NCBI GenBank assembly: GCA_964579245.1
Contig: CAZOFY010000005.1
Location: 1-64,000 of the forward strand
From: Firm-13 sp964579245
GTDB taxonomy: Bacteria; Bacillota; Clostridia; Saccharofermentanales; Saccharofermentanaceae
Reading direction: 5' to 3'
Length of the DNA stretch: 64,000 bases
Under the pieces are notes generated by a model. That model saw only the letters and a program-made list of their open reading frames with translations, did no database searches and was not told where the DNA came from. Below, one piece after another: positions 16,865-25,689 of this stretch (position 1 is its first letter; the number at the start of each line of letters is the position of its first letter). Made by a program: the position numbers and the translations under genes.

Positions 16865-16949
16865 ATATTCCTCTTGTATTATCGCAAGACACTATCCTTT
16901 TTATCTGATGATAAGCTTAATCTTACCTTAATTCGAAAAGAATCCTCTG

Positions 16950-18584
16950 TCAGTCCCCTGCATACCAGCCGAGCACCTTGACGTATGGCATCTCCGAGGA
17001 AAGCTGATACAACGAAAGCAAGGCGTCCTGCCCCATCGCCGGGCATAGAAAGTCGAGGAAAAACGCATATTCTCCGGGTGTGCTCTGAATTGGGCGCGAC
17101 AGTATCGACGACAGATTCAGCCCTCTGTCGGCGAAAACCTCGAGCGCCGATACCAGTGCACCGCTTCTGTGCGGAAGATGCATCAGTGTGCTGATGCGAT
17201 CAGCATCGGGTGTGATGATCAGATCTCTGGTCACGGCAACGAATCGCGTCTGGTTCGAAGTGACATTCCGGATCTCGACGGGCAGAATCTCCAGGCCGTT
17301 CCTGTTCGCAGCATCTTCCGAGCAGATAGCTGCCAGAAAAGGATCGCTCCCGTCCGCAACCTTCGCGGGCGCAAAGGCTGTGTTCTCGGTCACGACCGTT
17401 TCCCAGGCGTTCCTGTGGATCACTTCCGAGCATTGCTGCAACCCCTGTGTGTGACTGGCGACTCGTTTGATGTCGGAGAGCTTCGTTCCCGGAAGAACGG
17501 CGAGCTTATGAACAACATCGATCGCGGTCGCGCGAACGATATAGAGACTTTTTTTCTGTAGAAGTTCATAGACATTATCAACCGACCCGGCTGTCGTATT
17601 CTCTGCCGGAAGCACGGCAACATCACATCCGCCGGAGAGTACCATGTCACAAGCCTCGGCAAAGCTATACGCCGGAAATTTCTCTGAATTGGGGAAAAGC
17701 TTCTGCGCTGCCTGCTCGGAATACGAGCCGACGGTCCCGCCATACGCGCAGCGCGAGACAAAATCAAGAGATTTCCCTGCGGCGGCCAGTTGCTTTCCAA
17801 GCGCCCAGTTTGTATCTCCGCGCATCAGAATATCGTATTGCTTTTCGCGGGAGATACGCATCATTGTCTTCATCAGGGCATCAACGCGTGAAGCCATCTC
17901 ATCACCGGCATGCTGCCTGGCCAGATCCGACACCTCGGCCTCCCGCCTTGCGTCATAAACGGCTGTTCGGGTATGCATCTTAGCCATGGCAATGGATTCG
18001 GCCAGATCCATACGGCGATTGAAGATCTTCATCAGTTCAATATCGACCTCGCTGATCTGTGTGCGCAACTCCGAAAGTCTTGCCTTTGTCTCTGCATCCG
18101 GTACGGCAGCGGGCTTTGATACGGCTTCTCTTACGAGGACGTGCTCCTTGACAAGCTTTTCCAATCCGACGAGGTAGCTCTCCAGACCCAGTCCATAGAT
18201 CTGCCCTACGCAAGCGGCATTGATGACCGATACATTGCGAAAAGGCTCTCGTTTATGGATGTTCGATATATGGACCTCCATGACGGGAAGTCCGCAGAGA
18301 AGCAGCGCATCGAAGATTGCATAGCTGTAGTGGGTATAGGCACCCGCGTTGATTACGATTCCCCTGGCATACTTCATCGACTCCTGGATCGCGGTGACAA
18401 TCTCTCCCTCACAGTTCGACTGAAAGAATACAGGTTCAACACCAAGCGAATCCGCCTTTGTTCGAAAAGCACTCTCCACCTGAGCGAGTGTGAAGCTGCC
18501 ATAATGCTCCTTGCTGCGCTTTCCGAGCATATTGAGATTCGGCCCGTTGATCAGCAGAATCTTGGGAATAGCTGTCTGGTTCAT
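16950..18584 (-). CDS. Triple fusion: type II 3-dehydroquinate dehydratase + chorismate mutase + prephenate dehydratase (ACT)
   Basis: 544 residues. Residues 7-150 are a type II dehydroquinase: INGPNLNMLGKR, catalytic Tyr28, NAGAYTHYS, EVHISNIHKREPF. Residues about 163-256 are an AroQ-class chorismate mutase with LRTQISEVDIELMKIFNRR. Residues about 276-455 are prephenate dehydratase with GGTVGSYSEQAA, PAENTTAGSVDNVYELL and the catalytic TRF (446-448). Residues about 463-540 are an ACT domain with SRPIQSTPGEY, the probable phenylalanine-sensing site. Chorismate mutase-prephenate dehydratase fusions are well known; the added dehydroquinase is unusual. It is the last gene of the operon and overlaps aroC by four bases. 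No frameshift is visible. Confidence 0.93.
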   Translation of the reverse strand: MNQTAIPKILLINGPNLNMLGKRSKEHYGSFTLAQVESAFRTKADSLGVEPVFFQSNCEGEIVTAIQESMKYARGIVINAGAYTHYSYAIFDALLLCGLPVMEVHISNIHKREPFRNVSVINAACVGQIYGLGLESYLVGLEKLVKEHVLVREAVSKPAAVPDAETKARLSELRTQISEVDIELMKIFNRRMDLAESIAMAKMHTRTAVYDARREAEVSDLARQHAGDEMASRVDALMKTMMRISREKQYDILMRGDTNWALGKQLAAAGKSLDFVSRCAYGGTVGSYSEQAAQKLFPNSEKFPAYSFAEACDMVLSGGCDVAVLPAENTTAGSVDNVYELLQKKSLYIVRATAIDVVHKLAVLPGTKLSDIKRVASHTQGLQQCSEVIHRNAWETVVTENTAFAPAKVADGSDPFLAAICSEDAANRNGLEILPVEIRNVTSNQTRFVAVTRDLIITPDADRISTLMHLPHRSGALVSALEVFADRGLNLSSILSRPIQSTPGEYAFFLDFLCPAMGQDALLSLYQLSSEMPYVKVLGWYAGD

Positions 18585-19651
18585 GTTCGTTCCTCCATCA
18601 AGTCAAGAAGTGCTATGGCGACGGCGCTTTCAACGACAGGAACAGCGCGGGGCACAATGCACGGATCATGTCGGCCCTTGACGATCAGCTTATCGTTCTG
18701 CATGGTCTCCAGATTGATCGTATCCTGCTCTTTCGCGATTGACGGTGTCGGTTTGAACGCGCAGCGCACAACAATCGGCATACCGTTCGATATTCCTCCG
18801 TCAATTCCTCCGCCGTTGTTCGATAAGAGGCGTATGCCCTTATCCGTCACAGAAGGTGAATCATTGTTATTCGATGCGTTAGCCCTTGCAACCGCAAATC
18901 CCCGGCCGAACTCGACGCCCTTAACAGCCGGAATGCCGAAAAGTATCGATCCAAGACGGCTCTCGAGCCCGTCAAAGATCGGGCTGCCGATCCCGGCAGG
19001 AAATCCGCCGGCCAGGCACTCGACGATCCCGCCGACAGAATCGAGCGACATCTTCGCCTCCTGAATCGCCTCTGTCATCTTCACTCCCTGATCGTCAGAA
19101 AGAACAGGAAATTCCTTGTCCGCAACGGATTCAGGAATCGTCATCGGATCATAAGGCGTGTCTGCAATCCCCGCGATCTCATAAACATGACCGCGAATCA
19201 TAATCCCGCGGCGGGCCAGAATCTGTGTAGCGACGGCACCGGCAAACGTCAGAGGCGCCATAATCCGTCCGGAGAAATGACCGCCGCCGCGCGGGTCGTT
19301 CGCGCCGCCGTAGCGAGCGTAACCTGTAAGGTCGGCGTGCCCCGGGCGGGGCTTGACAGACAGCTCCGAATAATCACTCGAATGTGCATTGGTGTTGCGG
19401 ATCATGCCGCACAGCGGAGTCCCCGTCGTCTTGCCCCGGAAAAATCCGGATAAAATCTCGACCTCGTCCGCTTCTTTTCGCGTTGTCGACCACGCATTGC
19501 CGCCGGGCATCCTGCGCATCATGTGTTTTCTTATTTCTTCCAAATCCAGGCTCTCGCCGGCGGGAAGCCCGTCGATTACGACACCGATCCCTTCTCCGTG
19601 CGATTCACCGAAGATACTGATTCTAATCTTATTCCCCCACATTGAGCTCAT
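18581..19651 (-). CDS. aroC: Chorismate synthase
   Basis: 356 residues. FMN-dependent enzyme that converts 5-enolpyruvylshikimate-3-phosphate to chorismate. Family motifs include FGESHGEGIGVVIDGLPAG at the N-terminus, RPGHADLTGYARYG and GGGIDGGISNGMPIVVR. The ATG at 19651 was chosen because GGAGGG lies 7-8 bases upstream; an ATG three codons later lacks a site and an earlier in-frame start at 19684 does not match the family. It overlaps the end of aroA by 23 bases and the triple-fusion gene by four. Confidence 0.95.
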   Translation of the reverse strand: MSSMWGNKIRISIFGESHGEGIGVVIDGLPAGESLDLEEIRKHMMRRMPGGNAWSTTRKEADEVEILSGFFRGKTTGTPLCGMIRNTNAHSSDYSELSVKPRPGHADLTGYARYGGANDPRGGGHFSGRIMAPLTFAGAVATQILARRGIMIRGHVYEIAGIADTPYDPMTIPESVADKEFPVLSDDQGVKMTEAIQEAKMSLDSVGGIVECLAGGFPAGIGSPIFDGLESRLGSILFGIPAVKGVEFGRGFAVARANASNNNDSPSVTDKGIRLLSNNGGGIDGGISNGMPIVVRCAFKPTPSIAKEQDTINLETMQNDKLIVKGRHDPCIVPRAVPVVESAVAIALLDLMEERT

Positions 19652-20885
19652 GTGCCGACCCTCCGATTCTCCGAAAATCTTCAAAAAATTCCGGGTATGA
19701 TTTACGGATGGCCCTCGCGTCTGAGATCACGACCGGGCCGTCCGCCCTAGTCGCAGCAATCGATGCAGCCATCACCATTCTGTGATCATTATATCCATTG
19801 ATCTCACAGGCATGAAATGCAGCTTGTCCCGGTTCGGTCTTTTGTCCGCGGATCACAAGCGAGTCGCCGTCGATCCATGCTTTGACGCCAAGTTTGTCGA
19901 GCATTTCACGCGTCGCCTCCAGGCGGTCGCATTCCTTAATCCGCAGTCTCCCCGCTTTGATCACGCGGGTTATTCCCGGCGTCACTGCGGCGGCAACGGA
20001 TAATACCGGAATCAGGTCAGGAATCTGCGAGGCGTCGATGACAAACTCGGAAGAGCCCCCGGATCGCACCCTCTCAGCAAGCTCCTTGAGGATTTCCACG
20101 GAAGCCCGGTCACCCTGAGCCGTTTCCTGAGGCAATCCCTTTGTCTCGACTCTGTGTCCAAGGAAGGTTGCGACCAGCCAGAACGCAGCCTGAGAGAAAT
20201 CCGGTTCCGTAACATAAGGTGTCTTCCGATGGTAAAGCTGTCCGCCGGGAATCTCATATCCGGTCGATGTCTTGGTCACTTGCACGCCGAAATCCTTCAT
20301 CACGGCGATTGTCAGGTTCACGTAAGGTTCCGACTCCAGCTGTGTCGTCAGGACAATCTGTGAAGTCTTACCGGTCAACGGGAGAGCCATCATCAGTCCC
20401 GAAATATACTGAGAGCTGACATTACCTGGAAGTGTATAGGTCCCCGAGGTCATCCGTCCTTTTACATGAAGCGGCAGGAATTGTCCGTCTGTCGGAAACG
20501 TAAGACTTACATCGGTATCGCGGAAAAGCTCCTCATACTCCTTGAGCGGACGGTTCGGAAGCCGCCCGCCGCCTACAAAGCATGCGGGGCGCCCGAACGC
20601 AGCGACAAGCGGGATGAGAAATCGCAGCGTCGAGCCGGACTCCTTGCAGTCAAGGAGAAGCTCACGCTCGTCTGTCTCACCTACACTGCCGAGAAGCTTC
20701 GACAGACACTCACCGGTTGCGCGAATATCGACTGAAACCTCGCTGTTGCCAAGCTCAGCGAGCTCCGGCCGTCCGGCAAGAGCAGCGCAGATCTGCGAGC
20801 GGTGCAGCAGGCTTTTCGAGAGAGGGACGCGGATACATCCTTCCAAATCACACGGGGTGATTTGTATTCTGGGCTGATTGATCAT
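19629..20885 (-). CDS. aroA: EPSP synthase (3-phosphoshikimate 1-carboxyvinyltransferase)
   Basis: 418 residues. It transfers enolpyruvate from PEP to shikimate-3-phosphate. Motifs present: VPLSKSLLHRSQICAAL (substrate Lys and Arg), ESGSTLRFL (PEP-site loop), GNVSSQYISGLMMALP, SQIPDLIPVLSV, LRIKECDRL and NDHRMVMA. The PEP-site loop is the clostridial ESGST form and keeps the glycine equivalent to that of inhibitor-sensitive enzymes. Glyphosate response cannot be decided from this alone. It follows aroB by 54 bases with a GGAGGG site about 12 bases before the ATG. Confidence 0.95.
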   Translation of the reverse strand: MINQPRIQITPCDLEGCIRVPLSKSLLHRSQICAALAGRPELAELGNSEVSVDIRATGECLSKLLGSVGETDERELLLDCKESGSTLRFLIPLVAAFGRPACFVGGGRLPNRPLKEYEELFRDTDVSLTFPTDGQFLPLHVKGRMTSGTYTLPGNVSSQYISGLMMALPLTGKTSQIVLTTQLESEPYVNLTIAVMKDFGVQVTKTSTGYEIPGGQLYHRKTPYVTEPDFSQAAFWLVATFLGHRVETKGLPQETAQGDRASVEILKELAERVRSGGSSEFVIDASQIPDLIPVLSVAAAVTPGITRVIKAGRLRIKECDRLEATREMLDKLGVKAWIDGDSLVIRGQKTEPGQAAFHACEINGYNDHRMVMAASIAATRADGPVVISDARAIRKSYPEFFEDFRRIGGSAHELNVGE

Positions 20886-20939
20886 TGCGGTCTGATCCCT
20901 CCTTCCGGCTTACTTGTCTTCGTGCGGACAGATCATAGC

Positions 20940-21998
20940 TTACGCCTCAAACGCCTTTTCCATCGCTGGAAGCAGCTCTTCGGGCGACAGCGGGAAGGTT
21001 GCGGCGTCGCCGACTTTCTTCAGAAAAACATAGTAAATCTTACCGGACAGCTTCTTCTTATCCGACATCATCGTATCGTACAGGTCACGAACAGGAAGCT
21101 CCGTGCTGGTCGGCAGCTGCCACTTGCTCAGGACCGCACGGATGCGGTCCGCGGTCCCGCCCGGCGTGATACCGGCGTTCTCTCCCATTATGGCGGCATA
21201 GACCATACCGATTGCGACGGCCTCGCCATGAGAAAGTACCGAGTAACCGGTCAGTTTTTCGATGGCATGTCCGAGTGTGTGCCCGAAGTTCAGGAGCATT
21301 CTCTCGCCCGTGTCGAATTCATCATTCTGAACAACGGTTGTCTTAATGCGGATGCATCGCTCAAGAATGAATCCGAGGTCGAATGCGCCGCGCTCAATCG
21401 ACGCGAAAAGAAGCTCATCGCGGATCAAGCCATATTTGATGACCTCCGCCATGCCCTCCGCCATACGGGCGCGGGACAAGGTCGACAGTACACTCGGGTC
21501 AATAACAACGGCTTTCGGCTGATAGAAGGCTCCGACCAGATTCTTACCATACGGGAGATCGATGCCGGTCTTTCCGCCGATCGAAGAATCGACCTGCGCA
21601 AGAAGCGTCGTCGGAACCTGGATCAGAGGACAACCTCTCAGGTAGGAGGATGCGGCAAACCCGGTCAGATCGCCGATAACTCCGCCGCCGAGGGCTATGA
21701 TCAGGTCTGTACGACTGATCATAGCGTCGTGGAACTGATCGTACAGAAGGAATAGCATCTGCTGCGATTTGGATGGTTCTCCTGCGGGCACGGTACATGA
21801 ATAAACATTAAAACCTGCATTTTTCAGAGAAAGGACCGCTTTTTCCAGATACAGAGCAGCTACATTCGAGTCGGTCACGACAAAGGCTTTGCGTCCTTTC
21901 ACGGTCTCCGCAGCGATCACCCCAAGATGTGCGAGCGCACCTGAGCTGATGTGGATCGGGTAGTTTCCGTTGTTCGTGTTGGCCATGATCTGCGGCAT
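20940..21998 (-). CDS. aroB: 3-dehydroquinate synthase
   Basis: 352 residues. NAD- and metal-dependent cyclisation of DAHP to 3-dehydroquinate. Clear motifs: GGGVIGDLTGFAASSYLRG, PTTLLAQVDSSIGGKTGID and the metal-ligand segment NFGHTLGHAIE. AGGAGG lies five bases before the ATG. Length is normal. It sits 11 bases after aroF, so the first two pathway steps are encoded side by side. Confidence 0.96.
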   Translation of the reverse strand: MPQIMANTNNGNYPIHISSGALAHLGVIAAETVKGRKAFVVTDSNVAALYLEKAVLSLKNAGFNVYSCTVPAGEPSKSQQMLFLLYDQFHDAMISRTDLIIALGGGVIGDLTGFAASSYLRGCPLIQVPTTLLAQVDSSIGGKTGIDLPYGKNLVGAFYQPKAVVIDPSVLSTLSRARMAEGMAEVIKYGLIRDELLFASIERGAFDLGFILERCIRIKTTVVQNDEFDTGERMLLNFGHTLGHAIEKLTGYSVLSHGEAVAIGMVYAAIMGENAGITPGGTADRIRAVLSKWQLPTSTELPVRDLYDTMMSDKKKLSGKIYYVFLKKVGDAATFPLSPEELLPAMEKAFEA

Positions 21999-22009
21999 AA
22001 GTACCTCCT

Positions 22010-23026
22010 TTAGATGGTCCGGCCGACGGATTCGGCGACCGGCCTCAAGCGATGCATGATATCGTCAAACGCCTCCGGGGTCAACGACTGCTGACCGTCG
22101 GAAAGCGCATGCTTCGGGTCGTTGTGCACTTCGATAATCAAGCCGTCCGCACCGACAGCAATCGCTGCCTTTGCGAGTGGCTCGACGAGCCATGCCATTC
22201 CGCCGGCGTGCGACGGATCGACGACGACAGGAAGGTGCGTGCGGGATTTTAATATCGGAATCGCGCTGATGTCAAGTGTATTTCTCGTCGCGGTCTCAAA
22301 GGTGCGAATCCCGCGCTCGCATAGAATCACTTGTGTATTGCCGCCTGACATGATGTACTCGGCGGACATCAGCAATTCTTCGATCGAATTCGAAAAGCCT
22401 CTCTTCAGAAGGATCGGCTTCGATATACGGCCGAGCTCCTTCAATAGCTCGAAATTCTGCATATTTCTTGCTCCGACCTGTACGACATCGACGAATTCCA
22501 TGAACAGCTCTAGCTGCGAGGGATTCGTGATCTCGGAGACGACCGGCAAGCCGGTCTTGATCCTCGCACGCTTCAGATACATCAGTCCCTCCGCCTTCAG
22601 ACCCTGGAAGGCATACGGCGAGGTGCGTGGCTTGAAGGCGCCGCCGCGCAAGAGCGACGCGCCCGAATTCTTGACCGACTCGGCAATGCCCAATACCTGC
22701 TCCTCGGATTCCACCGAGCACGGGCCGGCACAGACGACGATCTTCTCGCCGCCGAAAACTGCGTCACCGACAGTAACGACCGTATTGTCCGGATGAAACT
22801 TTCTGTTAGCACGCTTATAGGGCTCCTGGACCTTTACGACGCGATCGACCTCGTCAAGCAGCTCGATTGTTTCCTTCTCGATCGAGCCTGTATCGCCGAC
22901 CAAGCCTATGATCGTCGTCTCAGATCCGAATATAGGATTTGTCTGTACTCCGTAAGTTGTCTGCAAAAATGTACAAAGTCCTTCGACCTTTTCCTTAGTT
23001 ACACCTGTTTTTAATACAAGTATCAT
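22010..23026 (-). CDS. aroF: DAHP synthase, type I-beta with N-terminal regulatory domain
   Basis: 338 residues. First committed step: condensation of PEP and erythrose-4-phosphate. Residues 1-70 form the ferredoxin-like regulatory domain typical of Thermotoga-type enzymes, which bind Tyr or Phe. The catalytic barrel shows AGPCSVES, FKPRTSPYAFQG, PVVSEI and VVVDPSHAGG. GGAGG lies six bases before the ATG, and a four-base overlap joins it to the aroE-aroK fusion. The effector amino acid cannot be read from sequence. Confidence 0.95.
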   Translation of the reverse strand: MILVLKTGVTKEKVEGLCTFLQTTYGVQTNPIFGSETTIIGLVGDTGSIEKETIELLDEVDRVVKVQEPYKRANRKFHPDNTVVTVGDAVFGGEKIVVCAGPCSVESEEQVLGIAESVKNSGASLLRGGAFKPRTSPYAFQGLKAEGLMYLKRARIKTGLPVVSEITNPSQLELFMEFVDVVQVGARNMQNFELLKELGRISKPILLKRGFSNSIEELLMSAEYIMSGGNTQVILCERGIRTFETATRNTLDISAIPILKSRTHLPVVVDPSHAGGMAWLVEPLAKAAIAVGADGLIIEVHNDPKHALSDGQQSLTPEAFDDIMHRLRPVAESVGRTI

Positions 23027-24381
23027 ATATCTCCTCCATATCCGAGGGCGCTTACAATATCGTCAGCCACCTCACACGGTTTCTTTTCCGCATCACATTT
23101 ATAATCACAGTATTTCTCATAGATCGGCAGCCGCATCTCGTAAAGACTGGCCACCCGACTAAATCGAGCCGACTCTTCTTCATCAGGGAATTGAATCAAA
23201 GGGCGTCCGGTACAGTTCCCGACCCGGTTCCATAAGCAATCCAGACTCGCATGTAGATATACCGTGATCGCGCCGCGGGAACGGATGATGTCACGGACCC
23301 GCTCCTCAATGATTGCTCCCCCTCCGCCGGCTATGACAGCAGAGCCCGGCCTTGTTAAGAGTGCATCGAGCACCATAGCCTCCGTCCTGCGGAAACCGGT
23401 TTCTCCGTCCTGTGCAAATATCTCCGAAACAGTGATCCCTCGGGCTTTGCAGATCTCCTCGTCGAGGTCGAGCATATCGATCCCGAGTCGTTCTGCCACA
23501 TCCCGGGCGATCGTCGTTTTCCCCGCACCCATGAATCCCGTAAAAACATACTTCATCGGTGATTTCTTAAGCATTTCAAGTGCCAGATCCGGAAGGATTG
23601 ACCGTAGTCGCGCATCATCAAAAACCTTGTCCGGATGAAAAATCTTCTGGGCCGCGACTGCCTGCGCGAAAAGCATCGTCAGTCCGCCGGAAGCCTTGGC
23701 GCCCGCCGTTCGCGCATGAAGTACCATGCGCGTTGCCGCCGGATTGTAAACAGTGTCGAAAACCGTCTGCTCCGGACGGAATGCATCCTTCGGGCAGGGA
23801 GTCTCCCCGCAAAACGGCCACATTCCGACAGGTGTCCCGTTCAGAATGACCTCGGAATCCGTTATCGCATAAATGTCTTCCTCATGAATAACCTCAATCC
23901 GCGAGGCGTTAATCAACGAGAGTTCAGAAGCCAGTTTTTTAGCCTTTTCTTCATTTCTGGCACAGATTCGCACCTGCGCATCCCGTTTGATTGCCTCAAA
24001 GGCCATCATTCGCGAGACTCCGCCGGCGCCAAAGAGCAACACTTTTTTCTTAGTAAGATCCGGTCCCGCATGCAAGAATCCATCGATATCCGTATTGTAC
24101 CCGCGTCCCTTACAGACTGTATTCACGGCACCGCAGGAAGCCGCCGACGAGTCAAGTCCGGTCAGCATGTCGATCACGTCTGTCTTATGTGGAATCGTGA
24201 CATTCACGCCCGCCAGGTCACGCATAAGAAGCGGGAAATCCTTCTTGAGTTCCTCCGGCTTCACATCGTACAGCTCGTAACGGCCCTTAATACTCATCTC
24301 ATCCATGATACGTTCATGTATATAGGGGGAAAGACTGTGTCCGAGCGGATGCCCAATCAGTCCGTACTTAATCACACTCAT
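23023..24381 (-). CDS. Fusion: shikimate dehydrogenase + shikimate kinase
   Basis: 452 residues. Residues 1-265 are AroE: the substrate block GHSLSPYIH, NVTIPHK with catalytic Lys66, NTDIDGF with the paired aspartate, the NADP-binding GAGGVSRM near 118-125 and GGLTMLFAQ. Residues about 276-445 are AroK with the P-loop GFMGAGKTT (282-290), DLDEEI, FRRTE, and the phosphate-binding GGGGAI. The two consecutive activities convert 3-dehydroshikimate to shikimate-3-phosphate. No break or frameshift is seen at the joint. It overlaps tyrA by 14 bases and aroF by four. Confidence 0.94.
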   Translation of the reverse strand: MSVIKYGLIGHPLGHSLSPYIHERIMDEMSIKGRYELYDVKPEELKKDFPLLMRDLAGVNVTIPHKTDVIDMLTGLDSSAASCGAVNTVCKGRGYNTDIDGFLHAGPDLTKKKVLLFGAGGVSRMMAFEAIKRDAQVRICARNEEKAKKLASELSLINASRIEVIHEEDIYAITDSEVILNGTPVGMWPFCGETPCPKDAFRPEQTVFDTVYNPAATRMVLHARTAGAKASGGLTMLFAQAVAAQKIFHPDKVFDDARLRSILPDLALEMLKKSPMKYVFTGFMGAGKTTIARDVAERLGIDMLDLDEEICKARGITVSEIFAQDGETGFRRTEAMVLDALLTRPGSAVIAGGGGAIIEERVRDIIRSRGAITVYLHASLDCLWNRVGNCTGRPLIQFPDEEESARFSRVASLYEMRLPIYEKYCDYKCDAEKKPCEVADDIVSALGYGGDI

Positions 24382-25522
24382 ATCCGGCCTCCTTCAGAAG
24401 CATCGCCGCATTCGCAGCTTCCTCACTGTTTCCGAGAAGCAAATGCAGCTGGCCGCCTTCGTATGTGCGGTAATTCCGGATGTTAATATTGCGGATGTTG
24501 ATGTTCTTCGCGCCAAGAAGCGACGTAATGGAAGCCAATGCTCCCGGCTTATCCTCGAGATAGACCGTCAAAGAGGCATTCGGCTCCAGAGCCCCGCGTC
24601 CGTCCGTCGGCAGATGATTGCGATAATGTGCTCCCTCCGAGAAAAAGCTCTCGACTCCCCGTGTCTCGTGATTCTTGAGCTGTGACTTGACCTGCTCCAA
24701 AAGCTCGATATACTTCTCCAGAACCGGAACCAAAGCCGGCGAAGAGGCCTCCGTGATACCGGCCCAAAGACCAGGATCCGCTGATGCGATCCTCGTGATA
24801 TCCCGAAAACCGCCCGCGGCCAGTGCGGCCATATGTGAGTCATTCTGCCTTGACGCCAACAGCGACAACGCCGAAGCGGCAACGTGCGGAAGATGTGAAA
24901 TCACCGCAACGCGCATGTCATGCTCCTGTGCTGACATACGGACCGGAGCGGCACCAATGCTGCGAATCAGATCTTCAAAAGCCCGGATCTCGAGTTCCGA
25001 CACCGTACATCCCTCACCGACGCAAAGTACATACAGCGCATTCTCGAAAAGCGACGCGTTCGAACAGGCATATCCCGTCCTTTCCGACCCCGCCATCGGG
25101 TGTCCGCCGATAAAATTCGGCAGCCGGATCAGATCCATAACCGGTTTCTTGATCGAGGCGACATCCGAAAGAATCCCGACACTGAGCTTGGCAATCTCGG
25201 GCATAAATCGTCCGATTGTCTGAAACGGCGTACATATCAACAGAAGGTCAGATCCATCCAAAATCCCGAATCCCTCGGCAGGCGTCGAAAACGCATCGAT
25301 CACGCCCTCTGCCATCGCCCGCATACCGGCTTCCCGGTCCGTATCGACAGCGACGATCCGGTCGATTTTCGATTTTTTTCGAAAAGCGCGCGCCAGCGAA
25401 CCACCGATCAATCCGAGGCCAATGATGCCGATTTTCGAGATGATACGGACCGTATCTGGCGTTCCGGCAGTATCGCCGGTGACAGCCTCGGCCGTGCCCG
25501 CCGTGCCTTCATTCCTATCCAT
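24368..25522 (-). CDS. tyrA: Prephenate dehydrogenase with C-terminal ACT domain
   Basis: 384 residues. NAD-dependent oxidative decarboxylation of prephenate to 4-hydroxyphenylpyruvate for tyrosine. A low-complexity Gly/Thr/Ala-rich leader of about 27 residues precedes the Rossmann motif GLGLIGGSLA (35-44). GGHPMAGSE and the catalytic-histidine block ISHLPH follow. Residues from about 312 on form an ACT domain that probably senses an aromatic amino acid. AGGAG lies about 10 bases before the ATG. The leader is unusual but has a good ribosome site. Confidence 0.93.
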   Translation of the reverse strand: MDRNEGTAGTAEAVTGDTAGTPDTVRIISKIGIIGLGLIGGSLARAFRKKSKIDRIVAVDTDREAGMRAMAEGVIDAFSTPAEGFGILDGSDLLLICTPFQTIGRFMPEIAKLSVGILSDVASIKKPVMDLIRLPNFIGGHPMAGSERTGYACSNASLFENALYVLCVGEGCTVSELEIRAFEDLIRSIGAAPVRMSAQEHDMRVAVISHLPHVAASALSLLASRQNDSHMAALAAGGFRDITRIASADPGLWAGITEASSPALVPVLEKYIELLEQVKSQLKNHETRGVESFFSEGAHYRNHLPTDGRGALEPNASLTVYLEDKPGALASITSLLGAKNINIRNINIRNYRTYEGGQLHLLLGNSEEAANAAMLLKEAGYECD

Positions 25523-25689
25523 GTGCCAATACTCCTACCGTCTCTACCTTACTTCTCGTATATACGAACCATTATACAGGATTCCAAGCCGCGGGTATGC
25601 TTACTTCTTCTTTATCCGCGACAGCAAAGGTTCCTTCTTTGCGGCTATGCCGCTGCCTACAAATGCTACAAGGACTGACATATCGTAAT
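25523..25689. other. Gap between paaK and tyrA
   Basis: This 167-base gap is the only sizeable one in the aromatic operon. I see no strong terminator with a T-run, so read-through from the T-box promoter into tyrA is plausible. A secondary promoter cannot be excluded. Confidence 0.4.

Noticed and set aside
19629..20885. EPSP synthase as a glyphosate-insensitive class II enzyme
   Set aside because: The PEP-site loop keeps the glycine, and sequence alone does not settle sensitivity.
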